The translations under genes were made by a program, and so were the position numbers. A stretch of DNA of 64,000 nt. It comes from Actinomadura opuntiae (GTDB taxonomy: Bacteria > Actinomycetota > Actinomycetes > Streptosporangiales > Streptosporangiaceae). The stretch is from positions 19,487-83,486 of the forward strand of contig NZ_JASNWF010000035.1 in the NCBI RefSeq assembly GCF_030283205.1, given 5' to 3'. This document shows, one piece after another, positions 46,469-54,546 of this stretch. The notes under the pieces were generated by a model that was not told the DNA's origin, did no database searches, and saw nothing but the letters and a program-made list of their open reading frames with translations. Position 1 is the first letter of the stretch. Each line of letters starts with the position of its first letter.

Positions 46469-46504
46469 ATGGCCATTTCCCCGCCGCCGCGGGACGAGCC
46501 GTGA
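46469..46504 (+). CDS. Possible 11-residue leader peptide before the sigma gene
   Basis: ATG 46469 (AGAAGGG upstream at 46456-46462) starts MAISPPPRDEP and stops with TGA 46502-46504, which overlaps the GTG proposed for the sigma factor (46501-46503). The overlap would couple sigma-factor translation to the leader. The Pro-Pro-Pro run could stall ribosomes lacking EF-P. Could be chance. Confidence 0.25.
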   Translation: MAISPPPRDEP

Positions 46505-47100
46505 CGGGCGCGCCCTCCGAGATCGGCACGTCGGCGGAGCCGGAACCGTCCGACGCCGACATCATCACCGCCGCGCAGCAGAACCCCGAACGGTTCGCGG
46601 ACCTTTTCGACCGGCACTACCTGGAGATCCACCGCTACGTCGACCGGCGGCTCGGCGCGGACGCCGCGGACGACATCGCGGCCGAGACGTTCCTGATCGC
46701 CTTCCGGCGCCGTTCGGTGTTCGACCCCGCGCACGCGTCGGCGCGGCCCTGGCTGTACGGCATCGCGACCCGGCTGATCAGCCGGCACCGCCGCGACGAG
46801 CTGCGCCGGTACCGCGCGATGGCCCGGATGCACAGCGCCGACGTCGCGGAGAGCCACGAGTCCAGCGTGACGTCGGCGGTGGCGGCCGCGAGCTCCGGCC
46901 TGAGCCCGGCCCTGGCGCGGCTTCGGCACGGCGACCGGGACGTCCTGCTCCTCGTGGCCCTGGCCGAACTCAGCTACCCGGAGGTCGCCGAGGCCCTGGG
47001 CATCGCCTACGGCACGGTCTGCTCGCGGCTCAGCCGCGCCCGCAAGCAGGTCCGCGCGGCACTGCGCGCGTCGGGACACGAGGAGGACGACCGTGGATGA
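46501..47100 (+). CDS. ECF-type RNA polymerase sigma factor
   Basis: Sigma-70 family group 4 factor, about 199 residues. Region 2: FADLFDRHYLEIHRYVDRRLGADAADDIAAETFLIAFRRR, with DDIAAETFL the -10-recognition helix; region 4: RDVLLLVALAELSYPEVAEALGIAYGTVCSRLSRARKQVRAAL. The GTG 46501 start is inferred from the family; an upstream in-frame ATG at 46408 would add 31 residues. The end overlaps the CU044_5270 gene start by 8 bp (47093-47100), indicating an ECF/anti-sigma-type pair. Confidence 0.92.
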   Translation: MTGAPSEIGTSAEPEPSDADIITAAQQNPERFADLFDRHYLEIHRYVDRRLGADAADDIAAETFLIAFRRRSVFDPAHASARPWLYGIATRLISRHRRDELRRYRAMARMHSADVAESHESSVTSAVAAASSGLSPALARLRHGDRDVLLLVALAELSYPEVAEALGIAYGTVCSRLSRARKQVRAALRASGHEEDDRG

Positions 47101-48238
47101 CCTCGCCCTCATCCGGCAGATGCACTCCGCCGAACGTCCCCCGTCCCCCGAGACGACCCGGACGGCCCGCCGCCGCCTCCTCGCCGAGGCCGCCCAGCCC
47201 CGCGCCCGGGGCCGCCGCGTCACGCCGCTCCCCCGGTCCAAGCGGTGGGTGACGCTCGTCGCGGCGGCCACCGTATGCGTCCTCGGCGGCGTGTCGTGGA
47301 CGGCGTACCGGTGGGAGACACGACCGCTGTACCACCCCGAACCGCTGGCCAACCAGAACGGACCCGCGTCGACGTTCCTGCTCGCCGCCGCGGACGCGAA
47401 GACGCGGCACGCCTCGGACGGACGGTTCTGGCACGTTCACCGCGTGGTGGGCGAAACCGCTGTGGCGTCGTCCCCCTACCACCCCGGTGTGCACTACACA
47501 GTGCAGCTCACCAAGGACACCTACGCTCTCGGCGCCAAGACTGCGCAGGAATTCGGCCCACTCCCCCACGGCAAGGGGACGACGGGCGTCAGCTGGGACG
47601 ACCTGAACGTCCACATCCACCCCGTGACCCCCGCCGACGCGAAAGCCTGGGAGGCGGACCTGCAACCCGGCACACAGGACCTCGGCCTCACCGGACCGGA
47701 CGAGGAACGCGGCCCGTTCAAGCAGGAGGGCGCCGAACTCGACTTCGGCCCCGACGACCAGCGCCGGCTCCCCGCGAACCCGTCCGAACTCCGCGCGTGG
47801 ATCCTGAACTACGCGACCAAGTTCGACCACCAACGGCTCCGCGAGCCGGACCTCTACCTGTTCACGGCCGCCCCTATCCTGCTGGTCGACCGCGTCGTCA
47901 CCGACCGGGTGCGGATCGCGACCTACCGGATGCTCGCCGGTCTCCGCGACGTCAGGACCATCAAGGGCACGGACGCCGCCGGGCATCCAGGGCAGGGCGT
48001 CGCGATGAGGCAGACCACCCGCGACTACGGCACGATCGAGTGGCAGCTACTCATCGACCCCGCGACCGGACGCCTCACCGCCAGCCAGGGCATCGTGGTG
48101 AAGCCGGGAAGCAAGAACGCCGGCCTTCCGCCCGGCACCCGCCAGTTCTTCGAGATCGTCAAGAAGGCCGAGTGGACGAACGCGCCCCGCGACAGCCTCC
48201 TCCCGAAGTCGATCACCGACCCGAACTGGCAGCCCTGA
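47093..48238 (+). CDS. CU044_5270-family membrane protein (putative anti-sigma)
   Basis: A 381-residue protein with a short cytoplasmic N-terminus (MDDLALIRQMHSAERPPSPE), one membrane segment near residues 51-68 (WVTLVAAATVCVLGGVSW) and an about 300-residue extracytoplasmic domain. The pattern fits the actinobacterial CU044_5270 family, whose genes routinely follow ECF sigma genes and which is thought to regulate them; a zinc-type anti-sigma motif is not visible. GTG start 47093 inside the sigma gene end. Confidence 0.9.
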   Translation: MDDLALIRQMHSAERPPSPETTRTARRRLLAEAAQPRARGRRVTPLPRSKRWVTLVAAATVCVLGGVSWTAYRWETRPLYHPEPLANQNGPASTFLLAAADAKTRHASDGRFWHVHRVVGETAVASSPYHPGVHYTVQLTKDTYALGAKTAQEFGPLPHGKGTTGVSWDDLNVHIHPVTPADAKAWEADLQPGTQDLGLTGPDEERGPFKQEGAELDFGPDDQRRLPANPSELRAWILNYATKFDHQRLREPDLYLFTAAPILLVDRVVTDRVRIATYRMLAGLRDVRTIKGTDAAGHPGQGVAMRQTTRDYGTIEWQLLIDPATGRLTASQGIVVKPGSKNAGLPPGTRQFFEIVKKAEWTNAPRDSLLPKSITDPNWQP

Positions 48239-48251
48239 CACCACTGCGCAG

Positions 48252-48315
48252 CGTTGACTTGCGGCGTGTCGTCCTTATGAGGACGTTCATAAGGACGACA
48301 CGCCGCAAGTCAACG
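48252..48315. terminator. Long perfect hairpin between convergent genes
   Basis: A 29-bp arm (48252-48280, beginning CGTTGACTTGCGGCGTGTCG) pairs perfectly with 48287-48315 around a 6-base loop GGACGT. It begins 13 bp after the CU044_5270 stop and ends 10 bp before the DUF397 stop, so it can serve as a terminator for both. The length and perfection go beyond an ordinary terminator (see findings). Confidence 0.75.
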
Positions 48316-48325
48316 AGCCGCTGCG

Positions 48326-48658
48326 TCAGCGAGCCGGGTCGAGAGAACCGGCCTTGACGTCGGCGAGCAGGGACGCCCACCCGGACGGCGCGACGGCCAG
48401 CACCGCCCCGTCCGGATCCTTCGAGTCCCGCACCGCCACCCGGCGCTCCCCCGCCGCCACCTCAACGCACTGTCCGCCGCCCCCCTCACTGTGGCTACTC
48501 TTCCGCCACGCAGGTGCGGCCTCGACGCACTCAGAACCCTGGCTTCCGCTGTGACTGCTCCTGCGCCACGCGGCCGCGACCTCGACACACTCTGACCCGC
48601 CACCGCCGCTGTGGCTACTCTTCCGCCAAGGGGAGAACCAAAACTCCTTGCTGGTCAT
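48326..48658 (-). CDS. DUF397 protein with triplicated motif
   Basis: A 110-residue protein. The DUF397 core WRKSSHSxGxxxECVEVA occurs three times in a row (near residues 11-28, 31-48 and 51-68) before the usual single ending VAVRDSKDPDGAVLAVAPSGWASLLADVKAG. Ordinary DUF397 proteins have one copy in about 60-75 residues. It starts within the stop of the XRE gene (ATGA, 48655-48658), so the pair is co-translated. DUF397 proteins pair with XRE regulators in Streptomyces (whiJ/abaA-type loci; Scr1/Scr2 pair); molecular function remains debated. Confidence 0.93.
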   Translation of the reverse strand: MTSKEFWFSPWRKSSHSGGGGSECVEVAAAWRRSSHSGSQGSECVEAAPAWRKSSHSEGGGGQCVEVAAGERRVAVRDSKDPDGAVLAVAPSGWASLLADVKAGSLDPAR

Positions 48659-49503
48659 GGTGCTGACACTAGCCGCTCGATCACCGCTATGGAGTCTGAT
48701 GGCCCAAGCGCGGCGGCTCGCAGGTGGTCAAACACCATGTCGTGATAGCGGATATCCGCAAGATCCTCTAGATACCAACCTGCAGTCTGGTTCTCGACAA
48801 GAACAACAGACAAATCCTCAGTCGCCAGGGTGGTAAACGAACCGTTGTGACCAGGGTGCGCCCCCGCAGTGAACGGGAGTAGCTGTAAGGTCACATTCGA
48901 CAGGGCTGCCACATCTAGCAGGTGTTGAAGCTGCCGTCGCATCACTTCAGGGCCGCCAAACTGCTGGCAGAGGGCCGCCTCGCTGAGGATGGCCCAGAGA
49001 CGAAGAGGTGTGTCACGGTAGAGGATCTGCTGACGGCGCATACGCAGCTCAGTGAGCCCGTCGACGTCATGGGGATTGCCCATGGGAATCGTGGATCCAA
49101 TGACTGCACGGGCATAGTCTTCGGTCTGAAGTAGCCCAGGAATTAGGTGGAGTTGAAATGTCCTGCTGGACGTAGCCTCCGCCTCAATCGAGATGTAGTC
49201 CAACATTGAAGGGGAAATTTTCCCCTCGTAGCGGAGCCACCAGCCCTTCTTACCGGAGTCTCGGGCGAGGTCGAAGAGGACTTGGCGCTCGTCGGGGTCG
49301 GTGAGGCCGTAGCGGTCGAGCATGTTCTCCAGGGCGGGGCGGCGGATGCCGCGTTTGCCGGTTTCGAGCTTGCTGAGCGAGGACGGGGTGCGGTTGAGCA
49401 GGCGGGCGGCCTTCTGGAGGGTGAGCCCCCGCTCCTCGCGGATGGCGCGAAGGCGCTGGCCGAGCTTGCGGCTTCGCATGGTCGGACGCTGCGCGTTCTC
49501 CAT
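48655..49503 (-). CDS. XRE-family regulator with DUF5753 (WhiJ/Scr1 type)
   Basis: A 282-residue protein. N-terminal helix-turn-helix: LGQRLRAIREERGLTLQKAARLLNRTPSSLSKLETGKR near residues 14-52; C-terminal DUF5753: FQLHLIPGLLQTEDYARAVI, TELRMRRQQILYRDTPLRLW and LPFTAGAHPGHNGSFTTLA. It overlaps its DUF397 partner by 4 bp. Local GC is lower (48700-49200 has several A/T-rich stretches) than around it, a mild sign of different origin. Divergent from an RsbW-like ATPase gene. Confidence 0.95.
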   Translation of the reverse strand: MENAQRPTMRSRKLGQRLRAIREERGLTLQKAARLLNRTPSSLSKLETGKRGIRRPALENMLDRYGLTDPDERQVLFDLARDSGKKGWWLRYEGKISPSMLDYISIEAEATSSRTFQLHLIPGLLQTEDYARAVIGSTIPMGNPHDVDGLTELRMRRQQILYRDTPLRLWAILSEAALCQQFGGPEVMRRQLQHLLDVAALSNVTLQLLPFTAGAHPGHNGSFTTLATEDLSVVLVENQTAGWYLEDLADIRYHDMVFDHLRAAALGPSDSIAVIERLVSAP

Positions 49504-49689
49504 GACGTAATCATGCCTTGACTTTACGTGACGGTGAAGGTTTCCAACGAAGGCGGCAACAGTGCCTCAGTCAAATGTGACCGGGGACCCGGTGCCCGAG
49601 GACCTGGAGCCGAGGTCCGGGAACGCATCGTTCGGCGGCGGACGTCCGGCTCATTCTTTTCGGCGACAGCGATGCGAAGGGAGTGAGCG

Positions 49690-50079
49690 ATGACTGCGCC
49701 GACCACGAGGTTCGACGCGCTTCTGTTGCCGGGGATGGACCGGGCGGTGGGGCATGCGCGGCGCTGGCTGCGGGACGTGCTGGGCCGCGAGCACCCGTGC
49801 ATGGACGACGCGGCGCTGTGCATGAGCGAACTGCTGACGAACGCGCTGCGCTACACCGAGTCGGGCCGGGACGGGCAGATCCGCGTGGAGGTGGCGTACT
49901 CGGCGCGGACGGTCCGGATCGAGGTGATCGACGATGGCCGGGCGGCGACGGCCCCGCACGTCGCCGAGGCGGCCGAACTGGACGTCTCGGGACGCGGCCT
50001 GCGGATCGTCGCGTCCATCGCGAAGGACTGGGGCACGGAGCCGCGCGGCGACCGCCGCGCCGTCTGGTTCGAGCTCTAA
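49690..50079 (+). CDS. RsbW-like ATP-binding anti-sigma-type protein
   Basis: A 129-residue GHKL ATPase. N-box MSELLTNALRYTESG near residues 44-58, G1 box VIDDGRAATAP, G2 box SGRGLRIVASIAKDWG. It matches the short actinobacterial HATPase_c_2 family, homologous to the anti-sigma kinases RsbW/SpoIIAB. A GAAGGGAGTG site precedes ATG 49690. Divergent from the XRE/DUF397 pair, the arrangement of Streptomyces abaA/whiJ-like loci. Confidence 0.93.
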   Translation: MTAPTTRFDALLLPGMDRAVGHARRWLRDVLGREHPCMDDAALCMSELLTNALRYTESGRDGQIRVEVAYSARTVRIEVIDDGRAATAPHVAEAAELDVSGRGLRIVASIAKDWGTEPRGDRRAVWFEL

Positions 50080-50217
50080 TACCGTCTGGTCCCGCAGAGG
50101 TCCCGCTACCAGGTAGCCGCCCGCCGCAGGTCACAGGGGATTTCGGGGCGGGTCGTCACATCGGGGTCGTGCGGTCCGTCAGGGAGTCGAAAGCGAACGG
50201 AACCGAAGGAGCCCACG

Positions 50218-50688
50218 ATGGAAGCACGCTTCGACTACTACGGCACGGCCACCGGCAAGAAGGTCACCAAGTACATCAACTCGGCGGGCAGGGCGGGCGA
50301 GGGCTCGGGCCTGGCCGACGCCACGGTGCAACTGGTGCTGCTGCGGGCCAGCCAGATCAACGGCTGCGGGGCGTGCACCGACATGCACTACAAGGACGCC
50401 GTGCACGCCGGCGAGCAGCCCGAACGTCTGAACATGGTCGCGGCCTGGCGCGAGGCGACGGTGTTCACGGACGCCGAGCGCGCCGCGCTGGAGCTGACCG
50501 AGGAGAGCACCCGCATCGCCGACGCCGCCGGCGGTGTCGGCGACGAGGTGTGGGCGAACGCCGCGAAGCACTACGACGACGAGCAGCTCGCCGCTCTCAT
50601 CTCGACCATCGCCGTGATCAACGCCTACAACCGGATCAACGTCATCTGCCGGACCCCGGCGGGAAACTACCGGCCGGGCCAATGGTGA
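50218..50688 (+). CDS. Carboxymuconolactone decarboxylase/AhpD-like protein
   Basis: A 156-residue helical protein of the CMD family. The redox motif NGCGACTDMHYKDA carries CxxC and the conserved His, as in AhpD-like alkylhydroperoxidases; the family tail AVINAYNRINVICRTPAG is present. It probably reduces peroxides or serves as a disulfide relay. ATG 50218 with GAAGGAG upstream; monocistronic. Confidence 0.94.
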   Translation: MEARFDYYGTATGKKVTKYINSAGRAGEGSGLADATVQLVLLRASQINGCGACTDMHYKDAVHAGEQPERLNMVAAWREATVFTDAERAALELTEESTRIADAAGGVGDEVWANAAKHYDDEQLAALISTIAVINAYNRINVICRTPAGNYRPGQW

Positions 50689-50733
50689 GCCGCTCCCGCC
50701 CATTGACGATCAGGAGACGGTCAGAATCGAGCC

Positions 50734-51324
50734 CTAACGACGTCGGAGGGCCTCCACCATGCCGGCCTTCACCGACGGCCATTCGGCGGCGATCACCGAG
50801 TACATGGCGGTGTCCCGCAGCTCGCCTTCCTCGCCGGGCACCCACGACTCGGAGTGGCTGCGCAAGACGCCCTCGCAATGCACGCCGAGCCGCTCAATCG
50901 CCCGCCGCGACCGCTCATTCCGCGCGTCCGTCTTGAGCTCCACGCGCGCGACCCGCAGCGTCTCGAAGGCATAGTCGAACAGGAGCTTCTTCGCCTCGGC
51001 GTTGACGCCGGTGCCCTGCGCGGACGCGGCGAGCCATGTCCAGCCGATCTCGATCGCGCACCACCGGTCCCGGCCCGGCCACGGGCGCGGATGCAACAGT
51101 GATGTGTGCCCGACTGCTTTGCCGTCCCTGACCTGTGCGAACGAGATCAGGTCAGGGCGGCCGAGCTTGTCGGAGACGTACGACTCCATCTCGGCCGCGG
51201 ACGGCACCGGCGTGAACCCGTACGAGGAGCGGTCCTCCTCGGCGGCCTCCGCCAGTTGCGGCACATGCGCCACCGACAGCGGCTCCAGCCTGACCAGCCT
51301 CCCGGCCAGCACCGGAACGTCCAC
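50734..51324 (-). CDS. GNAT acetyltransferase, tandem copy 2
   Basis: A 196-residue RimJ/RimL-like acetyltransferase. Motif A region EIGWTWLAASAQGTGVNAEAKKLL and the KTDARNERSRRAIERLGVHCEGVLR helix fit the ribosomal-protein acetyltransferase-like group. GTG 51324 with GGGAGG upstream. It follows copy 1 by 20 bp on the same strand and is a clear recent duplicate (long identical blocks such as RRAIERLGV). Confidence 0.92.
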   Translation of the reverse strand: MDVPVLAGRLVRLEPLSVAHVPQLAEAAEEDRSSYGFTPVPSAAEMESYVSDKLGRPDLISFAQVRDGKAVGHTSLLHPRPWPGRDRWCAIEIGWTWLAASAQGTGVNAEAKKLLFDYAFETLRVARVELKTDARNERSRRAIERLGVHCEGVLRSHSESWVPGEEGELRDTAMYSVIAAEWPSVKAGMVEALRRR

Positions 51325-51344
51325 GCGGTCCTCCCAACTCGACG

Positions 51345-51962
51345 TCAGCTCCGGACGCGCTCCGCCAAGCGATTGGCCATGGCCGTCTTCACGGACGGCC
51401 ATTCGGAGGCGATCACCGAGAACATCGCCGAGTCGCGCAGAACGCCCTCCTCGCCCGGCGTCCACGACGGCGACCAGTTCCGCAGGACGCCTTCGAAGCG
51501 CACGCCGAGCCGCTCGATCGCCCGCCGCGACCGTTCGTTGCGCGCGTCGGTCTTGAGGTCGACGCGCACCGCGCCCAGGGTCTCGAAGGCGTAGGTGAAC
51601 AGCAGCTTCTTCGCTTCGACGTTGATGCCGGTGCCCTGCGCGGACGCGGCGAGCCACGTCCAGCCGATCTCGATCGCGCACAGCCGGTCCGTGCCGGGCC
51701 ACGTCCGCGCATCCCACAGCCCGGTGTGCCCGACCGCCTTCCCATCCGCCACCCTGATCTGCGCGAACGGCGTCAGCCCAGGCCGGGCGAGCTGCCCGGC
51801 GACGTACGACTCCATATCCGCCGCACCGGGCACGAGCGTGAACCCGTAGGACGACCGGTTCTCCTCGGCGGCCTCCGCCAGCTCCGGTACGTGGTCCATC
51901 GACAGCGGCTCCAGCCTGACCAGCCTCCCGGCCAGCACGGGGACATCAAGGCGCACGCCCAT
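51345..51962 (-). CDS. GNAT acetyltransferase, tandem copy 1
   Basis: A 205-residue RimJ/RimL-like acetyltransferase, paralogue of the next gene. Both share LDVPVLAGRLVRLEPLS at the start, IEIGWTWLAASAQGTG in the acetyl-CoA site and KTDARNERSRRAIERLGV; they differ at several surface positions. ATG 51962 with GAGGAGAG upstream; the two genes form a probable operon. Acceptor unknown. Confidence 0.92.
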   Translation of the reverse strand: MGVRLDVPVLAGRLVRLEPLSMDHVPELAEAAEENRSSYGFTLVPGAADMESYVAGQLARPGLTPFAQIRVADGKAVGHTGLWDARTWPGTDRLCAIEIGWTWLAASAQGTGINVEAKKLLFTYAFETLGAVRVDLKTDARNERSRRAIERLGVRFEGVLRNWSPSWTPGEEGVLRDSAMFSVIASEWPSVKTAMANRLAERVRS

Positions 51963-52446
51963 GAACTCTCCTCATCGCTCCTGGCATTGGCACCTTGCCG
52001 CCGAGGCAGGTTGCCGAACCGTCACCGGGCCAGGTCCCTCAGGTCCTCTGGATGATCACAACGCCCCGCATCCTGCCCGCCGCCCCCACCCCCGTCAACA
52101 CGATTTCCGCCCCGCGCGGGCCTCTCGCACCGCCTTGGCAACACACCAATGCGTTTCCGATTGAGAATCTCGTTCGGTATGCGCCCGAACGGAAAAGTGT
52201 CCCCGTGGTCATTACAGAGGACTCGATACGCGCTAGCATCCCGTGGGCTCGCCCGGCTCGCCGTCCCCGGCAAAGCGACCGGCGCACGGGTCTGCATTTG
52301 TTACCAACTGTCCGATTTACACTAGTTAGATGGCGAATCAATGTCGGAAATGCTGGGGGAAACTCCCGCGAACCAGGCGTCCAGGTCGCTAGCCTCTACC
52401 TCGACCGCACACCCCCGTGGCATGGTCGCAAGGAAGGGACCGAAGC
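51963..52446. other. 484-bp region without a supported gene
   Basis: Between the GNAT operon and the plus-strand DUF397 gene. Composition is less GC-rich than around (for example GAATCTCGTTCGG and TTTACACTAGTTAG near 52164-52327). A possible ribosome site AAGGAAGGG before the DUF397 start ends the region. Short open frames on both strands lack codon bias and homologous motifs, so I call none of them. Confidence 0.5.
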
Positions 52447-52704
52447 ATGCCCGCATGGACGGACGACGAGAGAAGCAGCGCCGCCGACTCGACCTCCGGC
52501 ACACCGGAGCGGTCATGGCGCAGGAGCACAGGGTGTGCGGATAAGACGGAGTGCACGGGAGAGTCGAACTGTGTCGAAGTGGCGCGGCTTTCGCCCGAGC
52601 TGATCGGACTGCGGGACTCCGCACGGCCGGAGGCTGTTCTACGCCTCTCGAGAAAGCGTTTCTCCGCACTTCTCCAGGCGATCAGCGACCGCGACGAAGG
52701 ATGA
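52447..52704 (+). CDS. DUF397 protein (degenerate N-terminus)
   Basis: An 85-residue protein. The DUF397 signature is weak at the N-side (WRRSTGCAD instead of WRKSSxS) but clear from SNCVEVARLSPELIGLRDS to LSRKRFSALLQAI. Starts at ATG 52447 with AAGGAAGGG 9 nt upstream. It is tail-to-tail with an XRE gene (34 bp between stops), not co-directional as its relatives are, which is unusual for an XRE/DUF397 couple. Confidence 0.85.
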   Translation: MPAWTDDERSSAADSTSGTPERSWRRSTGCADKTECTGESNCVEVARLSPELIGLRDSARPEAVLRLSRKRFSALLQAISDRDEG

Positions 52705-52737
52705 TCGCGATGACGTCCCGGACCAGGTCGGCAGGGG

Positions 52738-53610
52738 TCAACGAGCCGCCCACTCCTCGGCGGCCCGCGAGATTCGGCGGAGGGACTCGTCGGCGGAAAG
52801 CGAGACCGACCTCAGCTCGTTCCAGCACAACCGGTACATGTGCGTGGCGTTGTCGTCCTGGAGTACCGCCATCGTCAAGAGATTGTCCAGGTACACGGCG
52901 TCCGGGAATCTGACGTCGTAGGCAGGGGAGAATTCGAGAAGCGTGAAGGTGTCCGAGAATATCGGTTCCCGGTCGGACTCAAGCGGAAGCACGTAGACGT
53001 GCACGTTCGGTAACTCGGCAAGGTCGAGGAGGTCGAGCATCTGCCCGCGCATGGTGTCGCTGTCGCCGATGGCGCGCATCAGCACGGACTCGTCGATCAC
53101 GGCCGAAAGCGTCAGGGGATTATCACGGCGCAGTACGTCCTGCCGTCGCATTCGCAGATCCAGCCGGCGCTCGACCTGCCGCGGCGTGGAAACGGCGATG
53201 ACCCTTCCGCTGTCCAATATCCGATGCGCGTACTCCCTGTTCTGCAGCAGCCCGGGGATGGAATACGTCCCGAAAGTCAGAGCGGTGCGGGCCTCGTCCT
53301 CCAGAGCGACGTAGGTGCCGAACTCGCCGGCCATGACGTCCCGGTACTCGGCCCACCAGCCCTGTTCCGTCGCGGCCTGCGCGAGCGCGAGAACCTCCCC
53401 CTTGTGGCTCTCGCCCACCCGGTACAACTCCAGCAGCAGCCGGACGTCGGAGACCCGCACGCCGATCCGGGCGTTCTCGATCCGGCTCAGCTTGGAGGGC
53501 GACCAGTCGAGCCGCTCCGCGATCTCCTCGACCGTCCCGCCGAGGCGTTCCCGCAACCGCCGCAACTCGATGCCGAGGCGGCGCCGGCGGACGGTCGGCG
53601 CTGCTGCCAC
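52738..53610 (-). CDS. XRE-family regulator with DUF5753
   Basis: A 290-residue protein. Helix-turn-helix LGIELRRLRERLGGTVEEIAERLDWSPSKLSRIENAR near residues 11-47; DUF5753 features TFGTYSIPGLLQNREYAHRIL, RLDLRMRRQDVLRRDNPLTL and FSPAYDVRFPDAVYLDN. GTG 53610 with GGGAGG upstream. Convergent with the DUF397 gene and divergent from the cyclase-like gene, which suggests a three-gene functional group. Confidence 0.94.
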   Translation of the reverse strand: MAAAPTVRRRRLGIELRRLRERLGGTVEEIAERLDWSPSKLSRIENARIGVRVSDVRLLLELYRVGESHKGEVLALAQAATEQGWWAEYRDVMAGEFGTYVALEDEARTALTFGTYSIPGLLQNREYAHRILDSGRVIAVSTPRQVERRLDLRMRRQDVLRRDNPLTLSAVIDESVLMRAIGDSDTMRGQMLDLLDLAELPNVHVYVLPLESDREPIFSDTFTLLEFSPAYDVRFPDAVYLDNLLTMAVLQDDNATHMYRLCWNELRSVSLSADESLRRISRAAEEWAAR

Positions 53611-53907
53611 CCCAGCCTCCCAGCGAATCGGTTTCGACCCTCGGGCCCGGACGCCGATCTGCAAGTTGCAGGGCAACGATAACCTCGCGATTCCGGGATC
53701 ACCAGCCCTCGCGGAAAAGCGGTTCCCTACCTTTGACAACCTCCTGTCCCACCAGAAGTCGTCAAGCTTGCCAGATGGATACAGAGGCGATGCATGTCGC
53801 CGTGCACCTTGCACGCTCGCCGGATCCGGTCGCAGACTATTGGCGGACCTTCTAAGAGCAGAGCGACGATCGCCGCCAGGCGGACGTGCGGGATTGGGGG
53901 CGCTCGA
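53611..53907. other. Divergent intergenic region, 297 bp
   Basis: Shared upstream region of the XRE gene (minus) and the cyclase-like gene (plus). TTGACA occurs at 53733-53738 without a matching -10. TGCA motifs appear at 53660, 53667, 53791, 53803 and 53810, partly with the 12-bp spacing seen in the array at 58602-58656, but less regularly. No gene supported. Confidence 0.45.
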
Positions 53908-54546
53908 GTGAGCGGCAACCCGGTGCACCGGAGCATTCTGGCCGTCGACCTGGAGAACTCGACGGGTGCCTTCCGCACGAATCCGATCAAGCAGGAGTTG
54001 CGCGGCCAGATCTACGGCCAGCTGAAACGGGCCATGGCGCACACCGGCATCGACGACCGGTGGTGCGATCCCTTCGAGGACCGCGGCGACGGCGTCCTCG
54101 CGCTGTTCCATCCGGTCGACGAACTGCCCAAGACCTATCTGCTGTCCCGGCTCGTTCCGCGGCTCGCCCACGAGCTCACCGACTACAACCGGTCGTTACC
54201 GGCGGCGGAACGGCCCGGCAGGAGCATGCGGTTGCGGGCCGTCGTGCACGCTGGAGAGGTCCACCGCGACGACAACGGCCCCTTCGGGGAGGCCATCGAC
54301 CTGGCGTGCCGCCTGTTGGACGCCCCGAAGCTGAAGAAGTGCCTGCGGGCGAGCAGCGCACCTCTCGTTCTGGTCGTCTCCGAGGACATCTACTGGGGGA
54401 TCGTCAAGCACGGATACGACGGGATATGCCCGGCGGCGTACCGTCCGGACGTCCGGGTCTCGGTCGCCGCACGCCGCCGCACGGGGTTCGTCCACGTGCC
54501 GGAGATAGCCGCCGAGGTCGAGAGCCGGCCGATGGCCATCGCGTGA
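53908..54546 (+). CDS. Class III nucleotide-cyclase-like protein
   Basis: A 212-residue protein of a common actinobacterial family. AVDLENSTG near the start and FEDRGDGVLALFHPVDELPK near residue 50 hold the two Asp positions that bind metal in class III adenylate/guanylate cyclases; HAGEVHRDDNGPFGEAIDLACRLLDAP is a strong family block. The substrate-specifying residues are not typical, so cyclase activity is doubtful; it may be a sensor-effector fold. GTG 53908 is inferred (no strong ribosome site). Divergent from the XRE gene. Confidence 0.9.
   Translation: MSGNPVHRSILAVDLENSTGAFRTNPIKQELRGQIYGQLKRAMAHTGIDDRWCDPFEDRGDGVLALFHPVDELPKTYLLSRLVPRLAHELTDYNRSLPAAERPGRSMRLRAVVHAGEVHRDDNGPFGEAIDLACRLLDAPKLKKCLRASSAPLVLVVSEDIYWGIVKHGYDGICPAAYRPDVRVSVAARRRTGFVHVPEIAAEVESRPMAIA

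Noticed and set aside
51961..52603. Overlapping short open frames on both strands in the gene-free stretch
   Set aside because: No ribosome sites, codon bias or recognisable motifs; they cross the better DUF397 frame.
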